Shown: one piece after another, positions 25,210 through 34,282 of the stretch | How positions within the stretch are numbered: the first letter of the stretch is position 1 | Layout: each line of letters opens with the position of its first letter | Made by a program: the position numbers and the translations under genes | Assembly (NCBI RefSeq): GCF_031583145.1 | Contig: NZ_CP134050.1 | Location: forward strand, 4,949,501 to 5,013,500 | DNA from: Brevibacillus brevis | GTDB taxonomy: Bacteria; Bacillota; Bacilli; Brevibacillales; Brevibacillaceae | Direction of reading: 5' to 3' | Length of the DNA stretch: 64,000 bases | Notes under the pieces: model-generated | The model's database searches: none | Seen by the model: the letters and a program-made list of their open reading frames with translations, nothing else | Told to the model about the DNA's origin: nothing

Positions 25210-26436
25210 TTATCGGCGAACTTTCATGGGCAGGCGAGACAAGGCCTGGCCGGCAGCTGAGGGCTGCAAGCTCGCCTCCAGATCAAAGCCGGATACGGGT
25301 TCAATGTGCGAGAACGTTTCCAGAAACGTTCTCATCGCTTTGTTCACTTCCATTCTCGCCAGAGGCGCTCCCAGGCAGAAATGCGGCCCGTTGCCGAACG
25401 TCTGATGCCGGTTGTTGTTTTCCCGGTGGATGTTCAGCGTGAACGGATCTTCGAAGACTGCCTTGTCGACATTTGCCGCACTCATCCAGGCGATCACCAT
25501 ATCCCCTTTTTTCAGTTTGACGCCGAGGACCTCGTTATCTTCCTTCACCATGCGATCCATTTTGCTGATATGAAAACGGTAGCGCAGCATTTCTTCGACG
25601 AACGGGGACACGAGGTTGGGGTCGCTCCTCACTTCCCCGTAAAGCTTGGGATCGTCGTACAACAGCGAGTAGAACGAGTTCGCGAGCAAGTGGCTCGTTG
25701 TTTCCATGCCTGCCCCGAGGAGAAACATCGTCATCCGGACAATCTCGTCATCCGTGAACGTTTCTCCCTCGAATTCGGCTTGAATCAAATCCGAAATGAT
25801 ATCGTCGGCGAGGTTCGCCCTCTTTTCCACCACGAACGGATGCAGGTACGCAAAATACTCCTTCGCTGCCTTCTCCTTCATTTTGTTGACTTCCTTGGCG
25901 TTTTCCTGATGGAACGGCATGAACAAAATATCGACCCATTTTTTGAACAAAAGCTTGTCCTTGTGCGGGACGCCAAGCAAGTCGGCCATGATGATGATGG
26001 GAAGGGGTGTCGTAAAATCCCTGACGATATCAATCTCCTCTCCCATCTCGCCTATCAGATCGTTCACCACCTGCTGAATCCGCGGTTCCCAGGCTTTCAG
26101 GCTTCTCGGGGTGAATGCAGCTGAAAGCAGGGAACGGGACTTGCGATGCTCCGGAGGGTCACTGCTATGAATGTTCAGGCGGTCCGGGACGCTGCCTTCC
26201 TCTGTGCCGGTACCGACAGCCGTTACGGTACGGTCGCGCTTGCTCGAAAACAGCTCGTAGTCTGACAGCACGCGCTTCACATCTTCGTATCGAAACACAT
26301 TCCAGGTATCCGTCCCTGCGTGATAATGAACGGGTTCGTCCTCCAGCATCTTCCTATACCACGCCATCGGGAAGAATTCTTCGGATTTCTTCCGGAAGCC
26401 CGTAATATCATTCCGATGAATAATTTCGCTTTGCAT
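25210..26436 (-). CDS. Cytochrome P450
   Basis: Protein of 408 aa, a soluble bacterial P450 of usual length. The I-helix oxygen-binding motif GAGMETT (241-247), ExxR (Glu282-Arg285) and heme loop FGNGPHFCLG with thiolate ligand Cys354 are all present. It resembles CYP107/CYP109-type enzymes of Bacillus that hydroxylate fatty acids, steroids or terpenoids; the substrate cannot be told. The ATG at 26436 has GGGAGG 7 nt upstream; the frame is open 126 bp further without a site. No ferredoxin or reductase gene is adjacent. It is divergent from sspH. Confidence 0.9.
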   Translation of the reverse strand: MQSEIIHRNDITGFRKKSEEFFPMAWYRKMLEDEPVHYHAGTDTWNVFRYEDVKRVLSDYELFSSKRDRTVTAVGTGTEEGSVPDRLNIHSSDPPEHRKSRSLLSAAFTPRSLKAWEPRIQQVVNDLIGEMGEEIDIVRDFTTPLPIIIMADLLGVPHKDKLLFKKWVDILFMPFHQENAKEVNKMKEKAAKEYFAYLHPFVVEKRANLADDIISDLIQAEFEGETFTDDEIVRMTMFLLGAGMETTSHLLANSFYSLLYDDPKLYGEVRSDPNLVSPFVEEMLRYRFHISKMDRMVKEDNEVLGVKLKKGDMVIAWMSAANVDKAVFEDPFTLNIHRENNNRHQTFGNGPHFCLGAPLARMEVNKAMRTFLETFSHIEPVSGFDLEASLQPSAAGQALSRLPMKVRR

Positions 26437-26601
26437 CAATCTGCCTCCCACTGGTTTCATAACCCTTATAGCATGAGTAAAAAATCGGCTGCTATCCGTC
26501 GTTTGGGAGGGAAAAGCATCGCTCGAACTGTCGCGGAGGAATAGACCAACCGTCCAAGGCAAACATTATCACTGTCAAAAACTTCAAGGAGGGCACCCGG
26601 A

Positions 26602-26784
26602 ATGAACAAGCAACGTGCCAAAGAAATTGCTGCATCCCCTGTCATGGCGAATGTGACCTGCGACGGAATCCCCGTCTATATCCAGCATGTAGATGAAGAA
26701 GCCGACTTGGCGCGAATCTACCCGCTCGATCAGCCGGAGAACCAGATGAGCGTGCCTGTGAATTCCTTGATCGAACACCGGTAA
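26602..26784 (+). CDS. sspH: Small acid-soluble spore protein, H type
   Basis: Protein of 60 aa that matches the SspH family along its whole length: RAKEIAASPVMANVTCDGIP, VYIQHVDEEAD, ARIYPLDQPENQMSVPV and a C-terminal SLIEHR. SspH is a minor spore-core protein made late in the forespore. AAGGAGG lies upstream of the ATG at 26602. This gene supports a spore-forming host. A strong stem-loop follows. Confidence 0.93.
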   Translation: MNKQRAKEIAASPVMANVTCDGIPVYIQHVDEEADLARIYPLDQPENQMSVPVNSLIEHR

Positions 26785-26841
26785 GCCTGCGCAATCAAAA
26801 CCGGCTTGGCCCGGTCGGACCCGGCCGAACAAAAACAGACA

Positions 26842-26887
26842 GGGGAGCAACGGCGGAAGCCTCGCAAGGCTCCAATCGCTGCTCCCC
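26842..26887. terminator. Bidirectional terminator between sspH and AEC transporter
   Basis: GGGGAGCA (26842) pairs with TGCTCCCC (to 26887), with a nested GAAGCCTCGCAAGGCTCC hairpin inside. TACTTTTG follows on the plus strand and CTGTCTGTTTTT on the minus strand. Confidence 0.75.
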
Positions 26888-26925
26888 TACTTTTGTGCAT
26901 GCCCGCGGCTTGACGGGATACCCAG

Positions 26926-27831
26926 TCAGTGCAGCACGTTGAGCAAAAACGTCAACGTCCCCACGCTGATCACCGTCGTCACCAGCACGCTGCTGGATAC
27001 GAACTGCGGCCGCATGTTGAACTGGATCGCGTAGATCGCCGTCGTGGCGGCGGAAGGCATCGCGGCGAGAATGACCAGCACATTGCGCAGCAGCGGATCG
27101 ATGGGAAAGAAGAGGCAGATCAAATACGCCAGCATGGGGGATGCGATCAGCCGAATGACGCTCGCGACGCTGAGCCCTTGCCATTCGAGGTTGGTGGACG
27201 ATACGTTGGCCAGCTGCATCCCCAGGATCAGCATGATGACCGGAATCGCCGCCTGTGCTACCAGATCGATGGCCTGGTAGTAGCTCTCTGGGATGACGAT
27301 CTGAAACTGCTGAAACAGGATCGCGACGATCACCGCATAGTTGGACGGCTGCTTGAAGACCGCCCGGATGGCGCTTCCTACCCCGCCTTTGCCCCGCGAA
27401 GCAAAATAGACCCCGAACACCCCCATGATGATCGAGTGCAGGACCATGATCTGTACGGCGTACGTAAACCCGGCATCTCCAAACGCGAACAAAATGATCG
27501 GCGTCCCGTAGTTGCCGCTGTTCATGAAGGCGGTCGACAGCATCATGGCGCTTTCCTGCTGCTTGTCGTACTTGAACAGCCTCGCAGTGAGCTGCGTGAT
27601 TAGAATCAGCGCGACCAAGAGCAATAGCGAGATGATGACGATGTAAAAGAGCTGAAGATCCAGAGCCGTCTTGTAAAACGTGCGGAATACCAGGGCCGTC
27701 GTCAACACGTAAATCGCCAGCGTCGAAATCGGCTTGAGGTCCAGCTTGAAAATCCGCTGCAGAATGTACCCCGAGAGGAAGATCAACAGGACCGGCAAAA
27801 TGACTTGAAGAAAGATCATGCGCGTACCCAC
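26926..27831 (-). CDS. AEC-family transporter
   Basis: Protein of 301 aa with about ten membrane segments and the auxin efflux carrier family pattern: an N-terminal ILPVLLIFLSGYIL, FMNSGNYGTPIILFAFG at the end of the first half, and AAIPVIMLILGMQL at the start of the second half. Bacterial members transport organic acids such as malate or malonate; the substrate here is unknown. Monocistronic, with a shared terminator downstream and a divergent iron-regulated gene upstream. Confidence 0.85.
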   Translation of the reverse strand: MGTRMIFLQVILPVLLIFLSGYILQRIFKLDLKPISTLAIYVLTTALVFRTFYKTALDLQLFYIVIISLLLLVALILITQLTARLFKYDKQQESAMMLSTAFMNSGNYGTPIILFAFGDAGFTYAVQIMVLHSIIMGVFGVYFASRGKGGVGSAIRAVFKQPSNYAVIVAILFQQFQIVIPESYYQAIDLVAQAAIPVIMLILGMQLANVSSTNLEWQGLSVASVIRLIASPMLAYLICLFFPIDPLLRNVLVILAAMPSAATTAIYAIQFNMRPQFVSSSVLVTTVISVGTLTFLLNVLH

Positions 27832-27931
27832 TTTCCAAATCGAGTGAATGATACGAATAGTATATCAAAGCCGAAACCCTGCCCGGCGGTTTTTTTCTGA
27901 CATTCTTCTGCTGCCAAACACGGAATGGGCA

Positions 27932-27963
27932 TTGACAGTGATAATGATTATCAATATTATAAT
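27932..27963 (+). promoter_or_regulatory. Sigma-A promoter with perfect Fur box in the spacer
   Basis: -35 TTGACA (27932-27937), 17 bp, -10 TATTAT (27955-27960), with an overlapping TATAAT at 27958. The spacer holds TGATAATGATTATCA (27939-27953), identical to the 7-1-7 Bacillus Fur consensus. Fur with iron would block polymerase here, so the Btr-like gene should be induced by iron starvation. Confidence 0.9.
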
Positions 27964-28004
27964 CTGTATGAAAAATGGGACGCCGTTCAGAAAGGAACAT
28001 GACC

Positions 28005-29669
28005 ATGGAACGAAGGGAACACGTCCATCCTTTTTTGCGGGACACGCTCCTGGAAATCAAGCAAACGGGCAAGCATTTCTACCCGCATGGCACCCCTGGC
28101 ACCAAGGAAGCTGTACATACCCACACCCTTTTGTACGGAACAAAAGGAAAGGGCGAAGTGATCATCGACGGTTCCTCTGCCAAATTTGCGCGCAAGTCGC
28201 TTCTGCTTCTCCCCCCGCAGACGAGCCTTCAGGTGGTTCCCTCATCCCTGCAAGGGCTGGAGATGTATGCTCTTTCCTTTGAGCTGTATCGTCTCGCGGC
28301 AGCCGAGGATCACCGAAGAGTTTACGAGCTCGACCTTTCCTTTCCGCTTCGTGGTTTGGTGGAAAAGACGGGAAGCCGTACGCAGTACCTGCTCCGCCAA
28401 TTGGCCAACGAAGTTCTCTCCTCGAAAGGGAGCCGCTCCCGATACCTGCTGGATCCCTTGTACGAACTGTTGGAGTTGTTGCTCGAAGAAAATCCCGACG
28501 AGGAGAGCCCGGCACTCCCCGTTTTGGAGGCCCCGGAGAGATGGCTGCCGCTCACCGTCCAATACATGCAGGAGCATTTTGACCGCGACATCAGCGTGGA
28601 AAAGCTGGGGGAACTGGCGGGGATGCACCCTGCTTATTTTTCTCATCTGTTCAAGCAAAAGATGGGCAAGACTCCCCACGAGTTTCTCACCCATTTGCGG
28701 ATGAACAAAGCAAAGGAAATGCTGCTGGTCTCGGACAGAAAGATCAAGGAAGTCGCTCGTGCGGTCGGATACATCGATGAGTTTTACTTCAGTCGCCGAT
28801 TCAAGACCGCCAGCGGCTATGCGCCCACCACCTATTCCAAGCAGCCTCACGTGAAAACAATCTCGCTCTCCTTTCCATATACCGAGCATCTGTTGACACT
28901 CGGGGTCATACCCTGTGCCGCCCAGACGCACGAGTACCTTCCCGCTGCCGTCAAAAGCCTGATGCTGCCCTTTCACGCGACCGACCCGTGGGAAATCAGC
29001 AGGCAGACTTTTTTGAAAATCGCCCCGGACCTGATCATCTGCAAGGACAATGTCTCCCGGATGGCGCGAGAAAACCTGAGCGACATCGCCCCGATCGTCA
29101 CCGTTCCGTGGGCGAGCCTGGACGTCCTTGAGCATTTGCACAGGATTGCCGGAATCGTGAACAGGCAGCAAGCGGCCCAAGTCTGGATCGACCAGTACGA
29201 AAAAAAAGCGGAGCAGGCTCGTCGGCTGGTCACACAGCGAATCGGCGCCAACCGCTCTGCGGCGATTTGCGTCCTGCGGGAGACAGGCTGGCGCCTGTAC
29301 GGCATGCGCAACATCGGACACGTGTTTTATCGCTCTCTGCAAATGTCCCCTCCTGATCGATTGTCGGCGGAAATGCAAAGACGCAGCGACGGGACCATGC
29401 CTACATGGGTAGCCATCTCCATCGACGAGCTGGGCCAATTTGAAGCGGATTACCTGTTCATGGTAGTCCCCTCGCGAGAAGAAGCGAAAAGGCAGTGGGA
29501 GCTGTTGCAAAGAAACGAAGCATGGCTGTGCCATCCTGCAGTCGCACAGGGCCGCTGCCGCTTTCTGGAGTGGGACCAATGGAAGGTATACGCACCCTAT
29601 TCGCTGGAGAGGCAGTTGGACATGGCGGTGGATTTGCTTACCTCTCCCGTTAGCAGCGTCAGCTTGTAG
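28005..29669 (+). CDS. AraC regulator fused to siderophore-binding domain (Btr-like)
   Basis: Protein of about 554 aa. An N-terminal cupin-like sensor (about residues 20-100) and an AraC double helix-turn-helix (about 175-270: ISVEKLGELAGMHPAYFSHLFKQ, IKEVARAVGYIDEFYFSRRFK) are fused to a periplasmic-binding-protein fold (about 280-545). The same architecture is found in B. subtilis Btr, which senses Fe-bacillibactin in the cytosol and activates feuABC. Fur controls its promoter. ATG 28005 has AAAGG at 9 nt; ATG 27999 is closer to the site and less likely. It directly precedes the permease genes. Confidence 0.9.
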   Translation: MERREHVHPFLRDTLLEIKQTGKHFYPHGTPGTKEAVHTHTLLYGTKGKGEVIIDGSSAKFARKSLLLLPPQTSLQVVPSSLQGLEMYALSFELYRLAAAEDHRRVYELDLSFPLRGLVEKTGSRTQYLLRQLANEVLSSKGSRSRYLLDPLYELLELLLEENPDEESPALPVLEAPERWLPLTVQYMQEHFDRDISVEKLGELAGMHPAYFSHLFKQKMGKTPHEFLTHLRMNKAKEMLLVSDRKIKEVARAVGYIDEFYFSRRFKTASGYAPTTYSKQPHVKTISLSFPYTEHLLTLGVIPCAAQTHEYLPAAVKSLMLPFHATDPWEISRQTFLKIAPDLIICKDNVSRMARENLSDIAPIVTVPWASLDVLEHLHRIAGIVNRQQAAQVWIDQYEKKAEQARRLVTQRIGANRSAAICVLRETGWRLYGMRNIGHVFYRSLQMSPPDRLSAEMQRRSDGTMPTWVAISIDELGQFEADYLFMVVPSREEAKRQWELLQRNEAWLCHPAVAQGRCRFLEWDQWKVYAPYSLERQLDMAVDLLTSPVSSVSL

Positions 29670-29806
29670 CCATCGCCGCATCCCGAAAATCCAGTCTGGC
29701 GTGTCACGCTCTTCCGAATGTCTGCACGTTTTGGAAAAGTCCAAGGAGAAAAATCTTCATTTATGACATGTTCGAAAAGCAATTGGGTTCTTACAATAAA
29801 CCTAAC

Positions 29807-29821
29807 AGATAATGATTCTCA
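29807..29821 (+). promoter_or_regulatory. Fur box upstream of siderophore permease genes
   Basis: AGATAATGATTCTCA matches 13 of 15 positions of TGATAATNATTATCA and lies 27 bp before the first permease ATG. The permease genes thus seem to have their own Fur-controlled promoter in addition to that of the regulator gene. No sure -35/-10 pair was identified. Confidence 0.75.
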
Positions 29822-29847
29822 CTATTAATGACAAGGACACCGAATCG

Positions 29848-30843
29848 ATGAAGGGAAAAGTGTTTTCGATTGTCTTCGTGCTCGCGGTCATCGGACTTTT
29901 GCTGTCCATGTTTCTGGCCGTCTCTTACGGCGCCAAGGAGATCACGCTCACAACTGTGTGGAGCACGGTATTCGCCTACGATCCGGCCGTGACCAGCCAT
30001 CAGATTATTCACGAGCTGCGCTTGCCCCGCGTGATCGGCGCTGCCGTGATCGGTGCCGCTTTTGCGGTCGCAGGAGCCCTGATGCAGGGGGTGACCCGCA
30101 ATCCCCTGGCTGACGCCGGAATTCTTGGGGTGAACGCCGGCGCCACATTTGTCGTGGCGCTCAGCTTTGCCTTTTTCCCGCAGCTGCCGTACTCCGCCCT
30201 GATGCTTCTCTCTTTCGTCGGTGCTGTCATGAGTGCATCTTTCATTTTCCTGCTCGGCTCGGCAGCCCCCGGCGGCCTGACTCCCCTTCGCCTGACCGTT
30301 GCCGGGGCGGTGGTGGCAGCGCTGCTCCACTCGCTGAGCACCGGCATTGCGATTTATTTCGAGCTGAGCCAGGATTTGGCGTTTTGGTATGCAGGCGGAC
30401 TGGGCGGGATCAAATGGTCACACGTGCAATGGCTCGCGCCCATCATTCTGCTGACGCTCCTGTGGACTCCGCTCTTGGGCCGCTCCATTTCCGCCATCGC
30501 ACTTGGACACGATGTCGCCAGCAATTTGGGCGTGCAGACGAAGCGAATTCAAGTCATCGCGATGGTGGTCGCGGTCGTACTGGCCGGCGTCTCCGTATCG
30601 GCTGTCGGCTCCATCGGCTTTGTCGGACTGGTCGTCCCTCACATGGCACGCAAGCTGGTGGGAGTGGATTACCGCTTGATGGTTCCATTGTCCGCCGTGC
30701 TGGGAGCCATCCTGCTCGTCCTGGCCGATCTGGGCGCCCGGATGGTCAATCCCCCGAAGGAGCTCGCGATCAGCGTCATGGTGGCACTCGTCGGTGTCCC
30801 GTTCTTTCTCTACCTCGCGAGGCGGGAAAGGGGGGATTACTAG
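29848..30843 (+). CDS. Iron-siderophore ABC permease (FecCD family), first subunit
   Basis: Protein of 331 aa with about nine or ten membrane segments and FecCD motifs: LRLPRVIGAAVIGAAFAVAG, GVTRNPLADAGILGVNAGA, and GSIGFVGLVVPHMARKLVG near the C-terminus. It forms the channel with the next gene product for ferric siderophore import. I chose ATG 29848 (AAGGA upstream). The next gene starts right after its stop codon. Confidence 0.9.
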   Translation: MKGKVFSIVFVLAVIGLLLSMFLAVSYGAKEITLTTVWSTVFAYDPAVTSHQIIHELRLPRVIGAAVIGAAFAVAGALMQGVTRNPLADAGILGVNAGATFVVALSFAFFPQLPYSALMLLSFVGAVMSASFIFLLGSAAPGGLTPLRLTVAGAVVAALLHSLSTGIAIYFELSQDLAFWYAGGLGGIKWSHVQWLAPIILLTLLWTPLLGRSISAIALGHDVASNLGVQTKRIQVIAMVVAVVLAGVSVSAVGSIGFVGLVVPHMARKLVGVDYRLMVPLSAVLGAILLVLADLGARMVNPPKELAISVMVALVGVPFFLYLARRERGDY

Positions 30844-31863
30844 ATGAACCAGCAAGAGGCGGCCAGACAAAAACGGGCTGTCCTAGTGAGCTTCTGGCTC
30901 ATCCTGACCTGCGTGGCAGCGATTCTTTACAGCCTGCACACCGGTTCGATTCGCCTGTCTCCTTACCAGGTGCTCATGACCCTGCTCGGTTACGGTAGTG
31001 CGGATGATTCGCTCGTCCTGTTTGCGTATCGCCTGCCGCGCATCGTCATCACCATGCTGGCGGGGGTCGGCCTGGGGATATCCGGCGCGATCTTGCAAGG
31101 ACTGTACCGCAATTCCCTGGCTGATCCAGGCGTTCTCGGACTTCATGCGGGCGCTGCTTTCGGGCTCGTCATCTTCGTCAGCTTCTTCCGCTCCCTGGAA
31201 GGCATGATCTCGCTCATCCTTCCGCTGTTTACGTTCGCGGGAGCCGTCCTGGCCGCGATCCTGATCGTCCTGCTCGCGTACGACCGCCACAGAGGCGTGA
31301 TGCCGATCCGGCTGATCCTCGTGGGCATTGCGCTCGCTGCCGGGTTCAGCGCGGTGACGCTCTTTCTCTCTCTTCGTCTGGACGAGGGCACGTACGCTTT
31401 CGCCGCCAGGTGGCTGGCCGGGAATGTCTGGGGCCGGGAATGGGCGAATGTCCTGGCATTGCTCCCGTGGATTCTCCTCCTGGTGCCGTATGTCATCTCA
31501 GAGGCCAAGGTCCTGGATGCTTTTCTGCTGGGAGAGGAGGTCGCGATCGGGATCGGGACGCCTGTCAGACGGCAGCGTTACGTGCTCCTGTTTGCTGCCG
31601 TTGCCCTTGCGAGCGCCAGCGTCTCAATGGCAGGCGGCGTCGGCTTTATCGGGCTCGCCGCTCCTCATCTGGCCCGCCGGCTGGTCGGTCCTCTGCACCG
31701 ATACATGCTGCCGATCTCGGGCCTGATCGGACTGGTCATTCTTGTCGTGGCGGACACCATCGGCCGGTCGATCTTTCAGCCGAATGCGATACCTGCGGGA
31801 GTCGTCGTGGCTGCTGTCGGCGCCCCCTACTTTCTCTACGTATTGGCAAAGACAAAATCATAG
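30844..31863 (+). CDS. Iron-siderophore ABC permease (FecCD family), second subunit
   Basis: Protein of 339 aa, homologous to its upstream neighbour: YRLPRIVITMLAGVGLGISG, LYRNSLADPGVLGLHAGA, GGVGFIGLAAPHLARRLVG. Directly adjacent start and stop (TAG then ATG) indicate coupling. Similar to FeuC-type permeases. Confidence 0.9.
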   Translation: MNQQEAARQKRAVLVSFWLILTCVAAILYSLHTGSIRLSPYQVLMTLLGYGSADDSLVLFAYRLPRIVITMLAGVGLGISGAILQGLYRNSLADPGVLGLHAGAAFGLVIFVSFFRSLEGMISLILPLFTFAGAVLAAILIVLLAYDRHRGVMPIRLILVGIALAAGFSAVTLFLSLRLDEGTYAFAARWLAGNVWGREWANVLALLPWILLLVPYVISEAKVLDAFLLGEEVAIGIGTPVRRQRYVLLFAAVALASASVSMAGGVGFIGLAAPHLARRLVGPLHRYMLPISGLIGLVILVVADTIGRSIFQPNAIPAGVVVAAVGAPYFLYVLAKTKS

Positions 31864-31882
31864 GATAGGTTGGGAATTCACC

Positions 31883-32824
31883 ATGAAAAAATTCGTTGTG
31901 ACCATGCTTGGCGCGCTTTCCTTGCTCGCCGTAACAGCCTGCGGACAAGCGCCGCAGCCGAGTGCCGAGAACACATCTGCACCCGCTGCAAACACGGCCC
32001 CTGCCAGCGCAGAAAATCCTGCCGGAGACGGCGATACGAAAAAGATCGCCTCCATGTCGATTCATTTGACCAACAATCTGTTGGCGCTGGGAATCACTCC
32101 TGTGGGCTCCGTCATCGGCGGGGATACCAAAGCCTTTTTGCCTCACGTGGCCGATCGCCTGAAGGACACCAAGCCGCTCGGCGTCGTAACCGATCCGGAC
32201 ATGGAAGCACTCCTGGCGTTGAAGCCGGATGTCATTTATCTGGACGAGAACTATTCGGGGAAAGATGTAGCGAAATACGAAAAGATCGCTCCTGTGGAAG
32301 TATTCAACCTCGATGACGGCACGTGGAGGGATACCCTGAAAAAAACCGGGAAACTGGTGAACCGGGAAGCCGAAGCGGAGAAATTTGTGTCCGACTACGA
32401 CAAACAGACCGCTCATGTGAAGGAGCTCATTCATGCCAAGCTGGGCGAAGGAGCCAAGGTCATGGCGATCCGCGTCACCGCAAAGGAACTGCGCGTCTTC
32501 GGAATGAAGCGTCCGATGGGCCCCATCCTGTTTGATGATCTCGGCCTGAAGCCGGCCAACGGTGTGGAGAAAATCGACAAAGCGTACGAAGTGATTTCCC
32601 AGGAGGTACTGCCTGATTTTGATGCCGACGCCATTTTCGTGGTCGTGAATGCCGGCGACGAAGCCAAAAAGGTGTACGAGCAGCTCCAGGCGAATCCGCT
32701 CTGGCAAGGCTTGAAAGCCGTGAAACAGCATCACATCTACACCATCGGCGCACAGCCCTGGCTGGACTATTCCGCCCTTGGGAACAAAATGGCCATGGAC
32801 GAAGCGGAGATCTTTTTCAAATAA
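31883..32824 (+). CDS. Iron-siderophore substrate-binding lipoprotein
   Basis: Protein of 313 aa. Lipoprotein signal LLAVTAC, then a Ser/Ala/Pro linker, then a class III (FepB/FeuA/FhuD) binding fold: IASMSIHLTNNLLALGITPVG, LLALKPDVIYLDENYSG, VFNLDDGTWRDTLKKTGKLV. It captures the ferric siderophore outside the membrane and hands it to the two permeases. Arg/Glu residues that dock the permease are expected in both lobes. No ATPase gene follows; a terminator does. Confidence 0.9.
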   Translation: MKKFVVTMLGALSLLAVTACGQAPQPSAENTSAPAANTAPASAENPAGDGDTKKIASMSIHLTNNLLALGITPVGSVIGGDTKAFLPHVADRLKDTKPLGVVTDPDMEALLALKPDVIYLDENYSGKDVAKYEKIAPVEVFNLDDGTWRDTLKKTGKLVNREAEAEKFVSDYDKQTAHVKELIHAKLGEGAKVMAIRVTAKELRVFGMKRPMGPILFDDLGLKPANGVEKIDKAYEVISQEVLPDFDADAIFVVVNAGDEAKKVYEQLQANPLWQGLKAVKQHHIYTIGAQPWLDYSALGNKMAMDEAEIFFK

Positions 32825-32846
32825 GCGGTCTCCCTGCAAACGAACG

Positions 32847-32888
32847 AGCCCTGCCCTTCGCTTTTCACAAGCGGAGAGCAGGGCTTTG
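32847..32888 (+). terminator. Terminator of the siderophore uptake operon
   Basis: AGCCCTGC (32847-32854) pairs with GCAGGGCT (32878-32885), with an inner TTCGC/GCGGA extension, followed by TTTGCAATATTTTT. Confidence 0.8.
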
Positions 32889-32957
32889 CAATATTTTTCC
32901 GGAGTGAAAAATGACCCCAGCTGACACATTCGAATGCGTGCCGCTAGCTTGTCCTCT

Positions 32958-33953
32958 CTATGGCAAAAACAGCTGCGGCGCCGTGTACAGAGCCGGCGAA
33001 CCGCCTGTATGCAGGAACAGCACTTGGTCCTCCTTGGCAAACCTTCCTTCGCGAATCAACCCGATCAAACCTGCCATTGCTTTTCCCGTATAGACAGGAT
33101 CGAGCAAAATCCCTTCCGTGCGGGCGACGAGCTGGACGGCTTCCACCATTTCCGCAGTGGGGATGGCATAGCCTGGACCGACGTACCGGTCCTCGCATTG
33201 GACGGTATCAGGACTCGGCTCACCCTTCAGCCCGATCGTCCTGGCCGTACTGCCGAGCAGCTCCAGCACCTTGGCCTCCTGGGATTGGCGGTCGCGGCTG
33301 ACGTTTACCCCGATCACCCGCGTGTTCGAATTCCTCGCCCAAAATCCTGCCAAAAGTCCTGCCTGCGTCCCTCCGCTGCCGGTAGCGGTCACCACATAAT
33401 CGTACGGCGTCCCCGACTCCCACGCTTGCTGCTCGATCTCCTCCGCGCAGGCCATGTACCCGAGCGAGCCGACTTCATTCGAGCCGCCGACCGGGATCAG
33501 GTAGGCTTTGCGTCCCTGGCTTGCCAGTTCATGCGCCAGCTTGTCCATGGCCGCGTGCATGTCGCCATCCGCCTCGATCACTTCGATTTTTTCCGCTCCC
33601 AGGAGGTGAAACAAAAGATGGTTGCCGCTCGCTTGCGGATCGTAGCCCCCCTCGGGCTCCGTCAATACCAGCTGGCATTTCAGCCCCTCGCGCACCGCCG
33701 CAGCCAGAGTCAAGCGGCAGTGGTTGGATTGGACGGCGCCGCAGGTGATGAGCGTGTCGGCTCCCTGTCTGACTGCGTCCGCCACGAGGTACTCCAGCTT
33801 CCGCGTCTTGTTGCCTCCTGCGGTCAGCCCCGTCAGATCGTCCCTTTTGATGGAAATGACAGGCCCTCCCAATTCCCTCGAGAGTCGCTCCAGTTTTTCG
33901 ATCGGAGTCTGTCCAGTCGTGTAGCGCCTGCGCTCATAGCGAATCGGATTCAT
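32958..33953 (-). CDS. dcyD: D-cysteine desulfhydrase / PLP-dependent deaminase
   Basis: Protein of 331 aa of the fold II PLP family (DcyD/ACC deaminase). It contains KRDDLTGLTAGGNKTRKLEYL with the Schiff-base Lys in GGNK, CGAVQSNHCRLTLAAA, the phosphate-binding ATGSGGTQAGLLAG loop and FLHTGGSPALY near the end. These enzymes convert D-cysteine to pyruvate, ammonia and sulfide; ACC deaminase is the main alternative. The ATG at 33953 has AGGAG 7 nt upstream. Monocistronic and divergent from the diguanylate cyclase gene. Confidence 0.85.
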   Translation of the reverse strand: MNPIRYERRRYTTGQTPIEKLERLSRELGGPVISIKRDDLTGLTAGGNKTRKLEYLVADAVRQGADTLITCGAVQSNHCRLTLAAAVREGLKCQLVLTEPEGGYDPQASGNHLLFHLLGAEKIEVIEADGDMHAAMDKLAHELASQGRKAYLIPVGGSNEVGSLGYMACAEEIEQQAWESGTPYDYVVTATGSGGTQAGLLAGFWARNSNTRVIGVNVSRDRQSQEAKVLELLGSTARTIGLKGEPSPDTVQCEDRYVGPGYAIPTAEMVEAVQLVARTEGILLDPVYTGKAMAGLIGLIREGRFAKEDQVLFLHTGGSPALYTAPQLFLP

Positions 33954-34282
33954 CGTTTTTCTCCTCTTTTCCTGCGTATCGTTGTCCTCTCCGATACAAT
34001 ACTCCCCTTTCGCCGGGATTCCTGCTGGAAACACGGCCGAAGGAGCCAGCGCCGGGCAAGCGAAAGAGTGCTCCCGCTATCTTTTCTTCCGCCTTTTCTT
34101 ATGCGTTAGCAATGGAATGCCGATACATGTGGAGTGGGCAATCGCAGGATTTGCCTTCACGCAGATGCTCCGGCCTGTCTTTCAAACCCGCTGCTCTGAT
34201 AAGGCCCGAATGGTTTGCGCTCCGCGAAACAGGGAAAAGATTATCTCCGGGCTTTCGACCGAATTTGGCAAAAGGAGTTACC
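33954..34282. other. Divergent intergenic region, dcyD / diguanylate cyclase
   Basis: Region of 329 bp with no gene. The plus-strand frame is open but has no ribosome site before 34283. I looked for a cyclic-di-GMP riboswitch and saw none. The promoters of both flanking genes must be here. Confidence 0.5.

Noticed and set aside
26437-26601. Sigma-G promoter before sspH (GAATA and CATTATC)
   Set aside because: Spacing is about 20 bp and the -10 departs from CATNNTA at the end; too weak to annotate.
33954-34282. Possible cyclic-di-GMP riboswitch before the diguanylate cyclase gene
   Set aside because: The conserved GGGCAAACC and GACGCAAAGCC-type segments of the class I aptamer are not present.
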